Source: Anaerolineales bacterium | Lineage (GTDB): Bacteria > Chloroflexota > Anaerolineae > Anaerolineales > UBA11579 | Assembly (NCBI GenBank): GCA_026129305.1 | Contig: JAHCII010000015.1 | Coordinates: forward strand, 1-50,588 | Reading direction: 5' to 3' | Length of the DNA: 50,588 nucleotides | In this document: positions 35,888 through 44,472 of the stretch, piece by piece | How the letters are laid out: each line of letters opens with the position of its first letter | How positions within the stretch are numbered: the stretch's first letter is position 1 | Position numbers and translations under genes: made by a program | Notes under the pieces: model-generated | Databases searched by the model: none | What the model saw: only the letters and a program-made list of their open reading frames with translations | What the model was told of the DNA's origin: nothing

Positions 35888-37186
35888 CTATTTCTTCTCG
35901 TTTTCTTTGACATTCAAGTCCGGCAGTTCGTGCTCGATGTTGCGCAGGCGCGGGTAGGCATACATCAGCAGGCTGGCCAGCACCATGCCGATGCCGGAGA
36001 GGGAAAGCATCAGCCCGATGCCGCGGCCGGGGCCGGCACCCCACAGGACACCCAGCGGGCCGCTGGCCAGCGCGCCGCCAACCACCATGCCGGGCTCAAA
36101 GACTCGGTCAGCCAGCGGGCCGGACATCAGCAGGGCCAGCGGCATGCCCGCCCGGGCCGTCATCAGGATCAGCGAGAAGACCCGGCCCTGCAGCTCTTCT
36201 GGCACCTTGGTTTGCACAATGGCGCGCAGATTGGCGTTAATCGAAGTGATCGGGAACATGAAGATGAAGAAGCCTGCCGCGATCAGCACAGGGCTGGGCT
36301 GCAGCCCGCTGACCGTCAGCCCCAGCCCAGCGACGATCGAGCAAGCGATGATGGTTAACACTTTGCGCCGTGGGTTACTCCACGCGCTGGCCCATACGCC
36401 GCCCAGCAACAAGCCAATGCTGGAGACGCTCTGCATCGCGCCCAGTACTTGGGCGCTGGTGAAGCCCAGGATCATTGGCGCCGAGAGCGCGGTGCTGGAG
36501 CTGATCAATAAGTTGAGCAGCGCGATCAGCACTGCCAGGCCGATCAGGCCGCGGCGGGTCTTGATGAAGTCGAAACCGGCGCGGATATCTGCCCACAAGC
36601 TGGCCTGGCCAGCTTCCAGCGCCCGTTTGACCTGCGGCACTTTGGCCAGCAGCAGCGTGGCCGCGGCCACGGCGAAGCCGCCCAGGTCCAGGGCGAAGAT
36701 GAAACCCAGCCCCAGTGTGCCGTAGAGTGCGGCGGCCAGGATCGGCGAAAGGATGGCGCCCAGCGATTGCGCGGTTTGCACCAGGGCGTTGGCCCGGCCA
36801 AATTGCTGGCGCGGCACCAGGCTGGTCACGATGGTCTGGTAGGCCAGCAGTTGGAAGATGTTCAGCGCTGAACTGAGCAAGGCCGCCAGGTAGAGCTGCC
36901 ACAGCTGCAGGTTGCCGCTGGCGAACAGCGCCAGCAGGCCCAGGGTGATCGCGGCGTTGCCCGCATCGGCACCTAGCATCACTTTGCGGCGGTCCCAGCG
37001 GTCCACCAGCGCGCCGGCGAAAGGACTGATGATGAAGGGCGGGATCGAGCTGAACAAGGCGATGAGCACGAAGGGTGTCGCCTCGCCAGTCTGCTCGTAG
37101 ATCCACAGGCCCAAGGCGAAGCCGGTCATACCGGAGCTGACCACAGAGACGACTTGCCCGGCCCAGATGGTTAAGAAGGTGCGCAT
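35888..37186 (-). CDS. MFS transporter
   Basis: A 432-residue protein with twelve helices, similar to the macrolide-efflux MFS type: PFAGALVDRWDRRKVMLGADAG is the loop 2-3 motif, and VQTKVPEELQGRVFSLI is typical of this group. Exports an unknown small molecule. Short polar C-terminal tail (DLNVKENEKK). Confidence 0.85.
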   Translation of the reverse strand: MRTFLTIWAGQVVSVVSSGMTGFALGLWIYEQTGEATPFVLIALFSSIPPFIISPFAGALVDRWDRRKVMLGADAGNAAITLGLLALFASGNLQLWQLYLAALLSSALNIFQLLAYQTIVTSLVPRQQFGRANALVQTAQSLGAILSPILAAALYGTLGLGFIFALDLGGFAVAAATLLLAKVPQVKRALEAGQASLWADIRAGFDFIKTRRGLIGLAVLIALLNLLISSSTALSAPMILGFTSAQVLGAMQSVSSIGLLLGGVWASAWSNPRRKVLTIIACSIVAGLGLTVSGLQPSPVLIAAGFFIFMFPITSINANLRAIVQTKVPEELQGRVFSLILMTARAGMPLALLMSGPLADRVFEPGMVVGGALASGPLGVLWGAGPGRGIGLMLSLSGIGMVLASLLMYAYPRLRNIEHELPDLNVKENEKK

Positions 37187-37214
37187 CGCGAGCGAGTCTA
37201 CTACATGCAGTCGT

Positions 37215-37260
37215 AGGGCGAAGCCCTGTCCCGAGCGAAGCGAAGGGGATGCTTCGCCCT
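37215..37260. repeat. Inverted repeat with a GAGCGAAGCGAA core
   Basis: Arms AGGGCGAAGC (37215-37224) and GCTTCGCCCT (37251-37260) enclose CGAGCGAAGCGAAGGGG, which matches the end sequence of the MITE-like element at 29218. Lies between the MFS and marR genes; probably a partial or related repeat. Confidence 0.45.
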
Positions 37261-37352
37261 GACCTCAGCTTACCCTGCCCTCATCTTTTTATTAACTCTT
37301 GCGGCCGATTGCGATTTAGAATACGCAGGTTGTTTAGATAGACTAACTAATT

Positions 37353-37823
37353 ATGGCTTCTTCCACCAATCACAAGCAGTTCGGCGTCTTGATGGCGCGC
37401 TTGGAAAAGCTGGGCCTCGGCTCGCCCAAAGCGGACATCGGTCTGAGTCTGCCGCAAATCGGCTTGCTGGCCATGGTCTGGCGCGAACCGGGGTTGCGCG
37501 TAAGCGAACTGGCCGAACGCCTGGGCGTCACTGCGCCGACGGTCAGTGTGGCTTTGCGTAAGCTGGAACAGGACGATTGGCTGCATCGTGAGCCGGATCC
37601 TCAAGACAAACGCTCCACGCATTTGTACTTGAGCGAGAAAGCCGAGAGACTGGCACGCCAGATAGGCGCGATGCGCCAAAAACGACTGAACCAGTTTATG
37701 AGTGGCCTGAATGTCGAAGAGCAGCAACAACTGCTGACCTTGCTGGACAAGGCGATCAGCAATCTGGAACAACACGCTCCAGCCAACAAAGCTGGGCGAC
37801 ACATAACCCGCAAAAAGGAATAA
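37353..37823 (+). CDS. MarR family transcriptional regulator
   Basis: A 156-residue winged-helix regulator. Recognition region: QIGLLAMVWREPGLRVSELAERLGVTAPTVSVALRKLEQDDWLHREPDPQDKRSTHLYLSEKA, including the DxR wing motif (DPQDKRST). It is the first gene before a MacAB-like efflux operon, so it likely represses that operon in response to a ligand. No clear ribosome site precedes the ATG. Confidence 0.88.
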   Translation: MASSTNHKQFGVLMARLEKLGLGSPKADIGLSLPQIGLLAMVWREPGLRVSELAERLGVTAPTVSVALRKLEQDDWLHREPDPQDKRSTHLYLSEKAERLARQIGAMRQKRLNQFMSGLNVEEQQQLLTLLDKAISNLEQHAPANKAGRHITRKKE

Positions 37824-37829
37824 GCGTAC

Positions 37830-39296
37830 ATGGCAAAGAAAATCGAATCCTCTGAGCAACAACCTGCCGCGGCGGAAGTCCCGCCGAAGAAGCCCAACCC
37901 AATTCTCGACTTCGTCCGCAAACGCTGGCTGTGGATCGTGCTGGCCTTGGGTGTGGTGGCTTTCCTGGCCACCCTCGGCCGGCCTGCTCCAGCGACCTCC
38001 AGCAGTTATCAGACCGAGGTCGTGAGCCGCGGCCCGCTGATCGCCACGATTGGCGCCACGGGCAGCGTGCGCGCCCAGCAGAGCGCGGTGCTGAGCTGGG
38101 GCACTTCCGGCAAGGTAGCAGAGGTGAATGTGCAGTTGGGCCAGGCCGTGGGCGCGGATGAGGTGTTGGCCGAGTTGAGCCTGTCCTCTCTGCCGCAGAA
38201 TGTAATCCTGGCACATCTCGACTTCCAAACCGCCGAAGACAACCTGGCGCTGGAAGTGGCTGAAGCGGCCAAGGCCCTGGCCGAAGCTCAGAAACGCGTC
38301 GAGGACACTCGTCGGGCCTTGAACAATTTGGCAAACCCGGCCAGAACTGTGGACATCAATCAGGCCTATGCCAACCTGGTGTTGGCTCAGGACCAGTTGG
38401 ACAAAGCCCGTGATGCCTATGAACCCTACGCCAACCGCCCCGAAGACAACCTGGAACGTGCCCATTACCTGCTGCGCTTCTCTGAGGCACAGCAACGTTA
38501 CGATGCCGCTCTGCGTACCTATAACGCCTACTCTGGCACCTCCAGCGACACCAATATCGCCGTGGCCCAGGGCGACCTGGATGTAGCCCTGGCCCAGTTG
38601 GAGATTGCCCAGCGTGCTTATGACAACGCGCTGCAGGCGGCCGATCCGGACTTCACCAGCCCGGCTGAAGCCCGGCTGGCCGCTGCCCAAGCCTCCCGCG
38701 ACTTGGCCCGCATCCTGGCTCCGTTTGACGGCGTGATCACGCATGCTCATCCGCTGGTGGGCGACCTGGTGAATGCCGGCGCCGCCGCTTTTCAGGTCGA
38801 TGATCTGTCCAGCCTTTTGGCGGATGTCGAAGTTTCCGAAGTGGACATTAACCGCGTGCAGGTGGGCCAAAATGTGACCCTGACCTTTGATGCTGCCCCG
38901 GACCGTGAATACCACGGCACCGTTCGTGAAGTGGCGCTGGCTGGAACCACGGTGTCTGGTGTGGTTAACTTCCGCATCGTGGTGGAGCTGAACGATGCTG
39001 ACGAATATGTGCGCCCGGCGATGACGGCCGCAGTCAACATTGTGGTCTCTGAACTGGACGACGTGCTGCTGGTGCCCAACCGGGCGGTACGTCTGCTGGA
39101 TGGTAACCGCGTGGTCTATGTACTACGCAATGGCAATCTGCAAGCAGTACGCGTAACCTTGGGCGCCTCTTCGGACGCCCACAGCGAAGTGTTGGATGGT
39201 GACATCGCCGTCGGCGACCAGGTGGTGCTTAATCCACCCAGCTCGCTCTTTGAACTGTCTGGCCCGCCGAACGGCGGCATGTTTGGCGGCAACTAA
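37830..39296 (+). CDS. HlyD/MacA-type efflux adaptor protein
   Basis: A 488-residue membrane-fusion protein: a basic N-terminus, one helix (about 33-50), a barrel-sandwich half TIGATGSVRAQQSAVLSW, a long coiled-coil hairpin (about 125-280), then lipoyl and beta-barrel parts. It should link the inner-membrane ABC components and reach outward; in a monoderm it would act at the cell surface. Ribosome site AAGGAA; its stop overlaps the ATPase start. Confidence 0.85.
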   Translation: MAKKIESSEQQPAAAEVPPKKPNPILDFVRKRWLWIVLALGVVAFLATLGRPAPATSSSYQTEVVSRGPLIATIGATGSVRAQQSAVLSWGTSGKVAEVNVQLGQAVGADEVLAELSLSSLPQNVILAHLDFQTAEDNLALEVAEAAKALAEAQKRVEDTRRALNNLANPARTVDINQAYANLVLAQDQLDKARDAYEPYANRPEDNLERAHYLLRFSEAQQRYDAALRTYNAYSGTSSDTNIAVAQGDLDVALAQLEIAQRAYDNALQAADPDFTSPAEARLAAAQASRDLARILAPFDGVITHAHPLVGDLVNAGAAAFQVDDLSSLLADVEVSEVDINRVQVGQNVTLTFDAAPDREYHGTVREVALAGTTVSGVVNFRIVVELNDADEYVRPAMTAAVNIVVSELDDVLLVPNRAVRLLDGNRVVYVLRNGNLQAVRVTLGASSDAHSEVLDGDIAVGDQVVLNPPSSLFELSGPPNGGMFGGN

Positions 39297-40015
39297 TGGC
39301 TGAACGCGTCGTAGAAGCCCGCCACCTGAGCAAGGTCTACCAGATGGGCGATGTGGAGGTGCATGCCCTGCGCGGCCTGTCGCTGGACATTAACCGCGGC
39401 GAAGCCATGGCGATCATGGGGCCTTCGGGTTCGGGCAAGTCCACGTTAATGAACATTCTGGGCTGCCTGGATCGCCCAAGCGCCGGCAGTTACCATCTGG
39501 ATGGCGAGAGCGTGGCCAACCTGGATGATGACCAGCTGGCCGACATCCGCAACCGCAAGGTGGGCTTCGTTTTCCAGACCTTCAACCTGCTGCGCCGCAC
39601 CAGCGCGCTGGAGAACGTGGAACTGCCCTTGCGTTATGCCGGCGTGGGGGCGGGCCGCCGCCAGCGCGCCATCGCCGCGCTGGAAGCTGTGGGGCTGGGC
39701 GAGCGTCTGGACCACCGGCCCAACGAACTATCCGGCGGCCAGCAGCAGCGGGTGGCCATCGCCAGGGCGCTGGTGAATGAGCCGGCCATCATCATGGCCG
39801 ATGAGCCGACCGGTAACCTGGACAGCAAAGCCGGCGCGGACATTATGAAATTGCTCTTGAAGCTCAACCGGCAGGATGGCAAGACCCTGATCATCGTCAC
39901 GCATGACTCCGATGTGGCTGAGCAAACCGACCGCATCGTGCTGATCCGTGACGGCCAGGTGGAAGCTGACCGCAAACTAGGCCGGTCCAAGAAGATCGCC
40001 AGTAAAGGTAAGTGA
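39296..40015 (+). CDS. MacB/LolD-type ABC ATPase
   Basis: A 239-residue ATPase: Walker A GPSGSGKST, signature LSGGQQQRVAIARAL, Walker B IIMADEPTGNLD, and H-loop VTHD. The GFVFQTFNLL and PLRY motifs are typical of the MacB/FtsE/LolD group. Overlaps the adaptor stop by 1 nt (TAATG); its stop is 2 nt before the permease ATG. Confidence 0.93.
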   Translation: MAERVVEARHLSKVYQMGDVEVHALRGLSLDINRGEAMAIMGPSGSGKSTLMNILGCLDRPSAGSYHLDGESVANLDDDQLADIRNRKVGFVFQTFNLLRRTSALENVELPLRYAGVGAGRRQRAIAALEAVGLGERLDHRPNELSGGQQQRVAIARALVNEPAIIMADEPTGNLDSKAGADIMKLLLKLNRQDGKTLIIVTHDSDVAEQTDRIVLIRDGQVEADRKLGRSKKIASKGK

Positions 40016-40017
40016 TT

Positions 40018-41247
40018 ATGGATTTCATTGCTTCTCTCCAGGCCGCCATCGAGAGCATTACCGCCAATAAATTGCGTTCGGCGCTGACCGTGCTGGGTAT
40101 CGTGATCGGCGTGGGTGCCGTGATCGCCATGTTGGCCATCGGCCGCGGCGCTCAGGACTCGATTGCCGGTTCGATTGAAGGCATCGGCACCAACCTGCTG
40201 TTTGTGATGCGCGGCGATAGCCAAAACCAAGTGCGCAACCCCCAACCTTTGACGATGGATGATGCCGCGGCCCTGAGTGATGTCTTTCAAGCGCCCTCGG
40301 TGATCAACGTCGCTCCGCTGTTGCAGGGCAGTGCCACTGTCTCGGCCCGGGGAGAATCAACCACCACAACCCTGAACGGTATTACCAGCGAGCACGAAGC
40401 CGTGCGGGGCTGGTCGGTCAGCGAAGGCGAGTTCATTAACTCCTCGCATCTGCTCGGTCGTTCAGCCGTGGTACTGCTGGGCACGGCGGTGGCTGATGAT
40501 CTATTCGGCCGCCATGACGGCCTGGTGGGCGAAACCGTGCGCATCAATGGCCAGCCTTTCCGCGTGATCGGCATCCTGGCGGAACGCGGAACCGGCGGCT
40601 TCAGCAACGAGAACGACACCGTGATGGTGCCGCTGACCACTGCTCAGGCCCGCTTGCTGCAGCGTTCCACTCCGCGCAGCGTGGACGTGATCCTGGTGCA
40701 AGCGGTCGACGCGGATGCGGTGCCCCAGGCCAGCGAGCAGGTGGCCAACATCCTGCGCACCCGCCACCGCACAGCCCTGGGGGCTGATGATTTCACCATC
40801 ATCAACCAGCAAGACTTTTTGGACACGGCGGCCAGCATCACCGGCGTGCTGACCATTTTCTTGGGCGGCATTGCCGCCATCTCGCTGCTGGTGGGCGGCA
40901 TTGGCATCATGAACATTATGCTGGTATCGGTTATCGAGCGCACCCGAGAGATTGGTTTGCGCAAAGCGTTGGGCGCCCGCAAGCGTGACATCCTGTTCCA
41001 GTTTCTGGCCGAATCTTCGCTGCTCAGCTTGATTGGCGGCATTCTCGGCATTACCCTGGGTTGGCTGATCTCGGTGGGCGTGGGCGCGATCGCTGCGGCC
41101 GCCAACGCCGATATTGTGCCGAAGATCGGCATCGACTCGGTTCTGTTGGCAACCCTGTTCTCCATGGCGGTGGGTTTGTTCTTCGGACTGTATCCGGCCA
41201 ACCAAGCGGCCAACCTGCAGCCGGTGGAAGCGCTGCGCTACGAATAG
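40018..41247 (+). CDS. MacB-type ABC permease (FtsX domain)
   Basis: A 409-residue permease: N-terminal helix ANKLRSALTVLGIVIGVGAVIAML, a large extracytoplasmic core (about 45-280), then three C-terminal helices with the FtsX signature VERTREIGLRKALGARKRDIL-like (IERTREIGLRKALGARKRD). With the adaptor and ATPase it forms an efflux pump, likely for antimicrobials, lipids or peptides. Followed by a strong terminator. Confidence 0.92.
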   Translation: MDFIASLQAAIESITANKLRSALTVLGIVIGVGAVIAMLAIGRGAQDSIAGSIEGIGTNLLFVMRGDSQNQVRNPQPLTMDDAAALSDVFQAPSVINVAPLLQGSATVSARGESTTTTLNGITSEHEAVRGWSVSEGEFINSSHLLGRSAVVLLGTAVADDLFGRHDGLVGETVRINGQPFRVIGILAERGTGGFSNENDTVMVPLTTAQARLLQRSTPRSVDVILVQAVDADAVPQASEQVANILRTRHRTALGADDFTIINQQDFLDTAASITGVLTIFLGGIAAISLLVGGIGIMNIMLVSVIERTREIGLRKALGARKRDILFQFLAESSLLSLIGGILGITLGWLISVGVGAIAAAANADIVPKIGIDSVLLATLFSMAVGLFFGLYPANQAANLQPVEALRYE

Positions 41248-41262
41248 CGCTGAGCTAACTAA

Positions 41263-41291
41263 AAAGAGCGGCCGCATGGCAGCCGCTCTTT
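41263..41291 (+). terminator. Rho-independent terminator of the marR-macAB operon
   Basis: Hairpin arms AAAGAGCGGC and GCCGCTCTTT followed by a run of nine T. Confidence 0.88.
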
Positions 41292-41311
41292 TTTTTTATG
41301 CCAGTTGCTGG

Positions 41312-42165
41312 CTACACGCCCAGGACTCGAGCAATCTCGCTAACGACCAGTTCTGGCTCATCGAACATCACATAGTGGCCCGAATTCCTGGCCTCCACGA
41401 AGCGACCTTGGGCAAGACTCTCTGCCGTCAGTTTGTGGGCGCGGTTGACTGCCGGGCGTTGCTTCTTTTCCATCCAATTCACTTTGGTACCACTGATGAC
41501 GCTGACCTCCACGCCCTCCAGCCGGGAGGGGTTGTCCTTCATGGACTGCATATCCTGTAGAAATCCTTGATCTCCGCCTGCATGGCCTGGGCTGAGCGCA
41601 CGGTGAAATCGTATGTCCGCAGATCCTGGCGCACATCCTTGGGCTGCTTTTTGCCCACTCCCAAGCCGATCAACCGATACAAGCCCAGCTTGGCCATGGG
41701 CACCATGTACTTGGTCATCGACTCGAACCGCTTTCTTCCCTCAGGCTCAAAGTATTCCGGCGCGTTCTCATCGCTTTGATCAACCAGTACCAGGCCGCGG
41801 ATGGGGAATTCCCCTTGAGCCGCGAGGGCGCGAATGATGTTGCCGCCCCAACTGGCCCCGACCAGTACAAACGGGGACTGGCTGCTGAGGCTGCGTACCA
41901 ATGCGGCCAGGTCTGCCACGGCCGCAGCCAGGTCGGATGGTCCCTTGCGGTCGTCGCTGCGTCCCAGCCCGGCTCGGTCGTACACTACGGTGCTGGCCAA
42001 CTTCGCTACTTTGGGTTGCACCTGGCCCCAGATGTAGCCAGAGAAGCCCATGCCGGACTCGAATACCACCGTCGGCCCGCCCTCACCGTGTTTCCAATAA
42101 TGCAACTTGCGCCCATCCTCAAGAGTGAGTTGGGCCGGCTTTCCGTAAGTGTGGTTGTGCGTCAT
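41312..42165 (-). pseudogene. Alpha/beta hydrolase with a one-base frameshift
   Basis: The N-terminal part (from ATG 42165) covers an alpha/beta hydrolase core: VVFESGMGFSGYIW, YDRAGLGRSDD and nucleophile elbow VGASWGGN. The reading frame breaks near 41550-41560 (after KDFYR) and continues in another frame to 41312 with NSGHYVMFDEPELV, which supplies the catalytic His. Adding one base there restores an 855 nt, 284-residue gene, so a single deletion is likely; it may be a true mutation or an assembly error. Start overlaps the end of the SIP-like gene (ATGA), with GGAG upstream. Confidence 0.75.
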
Positions 42166-42905
42166 TCTTGCTCCTGCGGTTTCATCTTGGGTTCGAGCCA
42201 ATAGCTTTGGATGTGCATGGTGTCTTTGGTGAACCCGTGCCGGTCTTTGAGCGCTTTGTGCAGCAGCTTCATGGAAGCCGCTTCTCCCGCACCCCAGGCG
42301 TACCAGCCTGATCGATGGCGCGGTTGGATGGCTTCAACCAGCGAGGTGGCGTTAGTGCGTGGGATGCGCTGCAGCTGCAACTTCGGGTGAGCGGCGAGTG
42401 GGATCAGCAGATCCTCTTCGTTGGCGTGCTCAAGAATTAGTTCGATAGAAGTGTGCGCGGAGATGGCGCTGATGATGCTGTTAATGGCTGGTGTTGCACA
42501 AGCGTCACCCACCAACAGGAACCCCGCCGGTTCGGGTTGCGGCATGCGGAAGCGTGAGCCATAGAAGGTGCTCACGATCATATCGCCCGGCCTGGCTTGC
42601 GCGAACCAGAGCGTGGCAGGACCTGGCGGTTGATGCATGAGCACATCAATGTCGAACTCGCCGCTTGGCGGGTCTGCGTAGGCGATCGTGTAGGCGCGCT
42701 GGAACTCTCGACGGCTGCCTGCTGGGTCTGGGAACCAGAAACGCAGCCAGGCTGCCGGCTCCCAGGACACGGCCTCAAACAAGCTCGGCGCTGAAAAGCG
42801 AATGCGCCAAAAATGCGGGGTGATCTCTGTTTTGGAAACCACGGTTAACGTGTAGTCCCGGGCGCCGAAGCCTCTGAGTACCGCGCCAGAAAATCCTCTG
42901 CTCAT
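42162..42905 (-). CDS. Siderophore-interacting protein (SIP) family FAD reductase
   Basis: A 247-residue protein of the ViuB/SIP family. FAD-binding domain motif RAYTIAYADP (RxYTxR-like, Arg to Ala at the end) about residues 68-77; later FLLVGDACATPAINSII and the C-terminal GWYAWGAGEAASMKLLHKAL block are typical. Members reduce ferric siderophores in the cytoplasm. No siderophore transporter is nearby. ATG 42905 has AGAGGT upstream. Confidence 0.82.
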   Translation of the reverse strand: MSRGFSGAVLRGFGARDYTLTVVSKTEITPHFWRIRFSAPSLFEAVSWEPAAWLRFWFPDPAGSRREFQRAYTIAYADPPSGEFDIDVLMHQPPGPATLWFAQARPGDMIVSTFYGSRFRMPQPEPAGFLLVGDACATPAINSIISAISAHTSIELILEHANEEDLLIPLAAHPKLQLQRIPRTNATSLVEAIQPRHRSGWYAWGAGEAASMKLLHKALKDRHGFTKDTMHIQSYWLEPKMKPQEQE

Positions 42906-43071
42906 GGACGACCTCTTGATTTAATGGAGGCATCTTAGGCGCGTGTATAGGGCAGGTCAATAGAAGGTGGTGAACGGGCTGCTCACCCTGGTTGATACGT
43001 GAGTGATCTGGTTGGGGGATTTGGGAAGTTCTGGAGTTCTGGTCTCCTCGCCAGTGCAAGGTGAAATAAGC

Positions 43072-43225
43072 ATGTCTTTCTGAGCAGGCTTGCAGCTATC
43101 CTGCAAGCCTGGCGAAAACTTTTGTAGTCATGTGCTAAGATACGTGAGCTGGCGAAGTATGATATCTGCCGGCAGACAATTTAACTTAACGTATTGAAAG
43201 CTCTTCACGCCGCTCAGAGTGACAC
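43072..43225. mobile_element. MITE/REP-like element, copy B
   Basis: A 154 bp element with left end ATGTCTTTCTGAGC and right end GCTCAGAGTGACAC (inverted to each other), an internal hairpin GGCTTGCAG / CTGCAAGCC (43087-43109), CAGACAATT and ATTGAAAGCTCTTC. Same parts as copy A but reversed. It fills the 328 nt gap between the SIP-like gene (42905) and the exonuclease stop (43234); I see no gene there. Confidence 0.7.
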
Positions 43226-43233
43226 ACTGCGTG

Positions 43234-44460
43234 TTATCTAGTGCTCCTCGCCAGCTTGCGCTCCAGGCGCTCCAGGCGATGGGCCAGCAGCGGTTGCCAA
43301 TACTCTTGCTCTTGGCTCCGTTGTCCCCCGTCGCCGATCAACGTGATCGCTTGCTGGGTGTATTGCAGCGCCAGGACCATGTCGCCAGCGCGATGCTCGT
43401 AATATTTGGCGATCTCGACATGGGCGTAGACGTAGCCCTCAGCGGCGGCCTGCTCCCAGAGCTGCAGGGCGGCCTCGTAATCCCCGCGGCGGCGGAACAG
43501 GGTCGCCAAGCTTTCTTGCAGGCGGCGCTTGCTCTCGACCGGCAGATCCATTTGCAGCGTGCTCTGGAAGACATCAATGGCTTCTTCGGCAAAGCCGGTG
43601 TCGGCATACAGCCGCCCAATGGCTTGCAGCTCGCTGTGCTGGTCGCTGGCCTCCAGCGGGGCGGCCAGCTTGTTGGCCAAGTGCTCCAGCAGGGCCGCTA
43701 GGCTGAGCACGTCCATGTGGTTGTGGTGGAAAACCTTGGCCAGCGGGCGGGCGTCGCCGGTGTGCAGGTAGTCCATGTAGAGCTGGGGCACCATCCAGCC
43801 CGGGGCATCCTCGTGCTCCTCACGCACGATGCCCAGCAGGCTGACCTCCAGGTCACCCAGGGCGCGGCTGGGCAGCAGTTCGCGCCACAGCCGGCGGGCC
43901 AGGTGCAGCAAGTCCACATGCGGCAGTTGGCCAAAGGGGTGCTGCATGCCATTGCTCAGGTAGCGGCCGCGCAGCAGAGGCACATCAAAGCTCTTGCCAT
44001 TGAAACTGACCAGCGCGTCCTGGTTGCTGATGTTGCGTTGGACGATGTCCAACATGGCGCGCTCTTCGATCGGCTCACGCAGAAAAAATTGGGTTTGCTG
44101 GAAGCCGCCTTCCACGAAGCGGCCGATGCCGACCAGAAAGGCCAGCGTGCCGCTGCCCCACATGCCGGTGGTTTCCGTATCCAAGAAGAGGAAACGCTCG
44201 GCGGGCAGCAGGGCGATGCGCGTGTCTTGCGACCAAGCGGCCACCTTGTCCAAGTCGGCCGGGAAACGCAGCGGTCCATGGCCATAGGCCTGCTCGGCCG
44301 GCAAAAAGTGCTGCACCACGAACGCCGGCCCAAAGTCTGTGTCGTGGACTTCTCCCGGCAGCACACTTTCAATGCCGTGGCTCTGACCCCGTTGGGGTTT
44401 CAGGTCGCGTGCGCCGATCTGCACGCCCAGAGCTTTGAGACGATCTGCCAGGCTGGACAT
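43234..44460 (-). CDS. YprB/MrfB-like DEDD exonuclease with TPR tail
   Basis: A 408-residue protein. The RNase-H-like exonuclease domain (about 85-260) has all acidic ligands: LDTETTG (Asp94, Glu96), FNGKSFDVPLL (Asp159) and HNHMD (His246, Asp250). The C-terminal 130 residues form TPR-like helices. In Bacillus MrfB acts with helicase MrfA in repair of mitomycin damage; here the helicase gene lies directly upstream. ATG 44460 is chosen because TATAAT ends 6 nt before it; a longer frame reads into the helicase gene. Confidence 0.85.
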   Translation of the reverse strand: MSSLADRLKALGVQIGARDLKPQRGQSHGIESVLPGEVHDTDFGPAFVVQHFLPAEQAYGHGPLRFPADLDKVAAWSQDTRIALLPAERFLFLDTETTGMWGSGTLAFLVGIGRFVEGGFQQTQFFLREPIEERAMLDIVQRNISNQDALVSFNGKSFDVPLLRGRYLSNGMQHPFGQLPHVDLLHLARRLWRELLPSRALGDLEVSLLGIVREEHEDAPGWMVPQLYMDYLHTGDARPLAKVFHHNHMDVLSLAALLEHLANKLAAPLEASDQHSELQAIGRLYADTGFAEEAIDVFQSTLQMDLPVESKRRLQESLATLFRRRGDYEAALQLWEQAAAEGYVYAHVEIAKYYEHRAGDMVLALQYTQQAITLIGDGGQRSQEQEYWQPLLAHRLERLERKLARSTR

Positions 44461-44466
44461 GGACAA

Positions 44467-44472
44467 ATTATA
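44467..44472 (-). promoter_or_regulatory. -10 box of the exonuclease gene (leaderless), over the helicase stop
   Basis: Minus-strand TATAAT, 6 nt before the ATG. It overlaps the helicase stop codon (44468-44470), so the exonuclease has its own promoter inside the operon. Confidence 0.5.

Noticed and set aside
37317..37352. MarR self-operator between the -10-like TAGAAT and the ATG
   Set aside because: TTAG and CTAA words are present but do not form a convincing palindrome.
37347..38915. A 522-codon frame on the minus strand across marR and the adaptor gene
   Set aside because: Both plus-strand genes have clear family motifs; the antisense frame is Gln/His/Gly-rich and has none.
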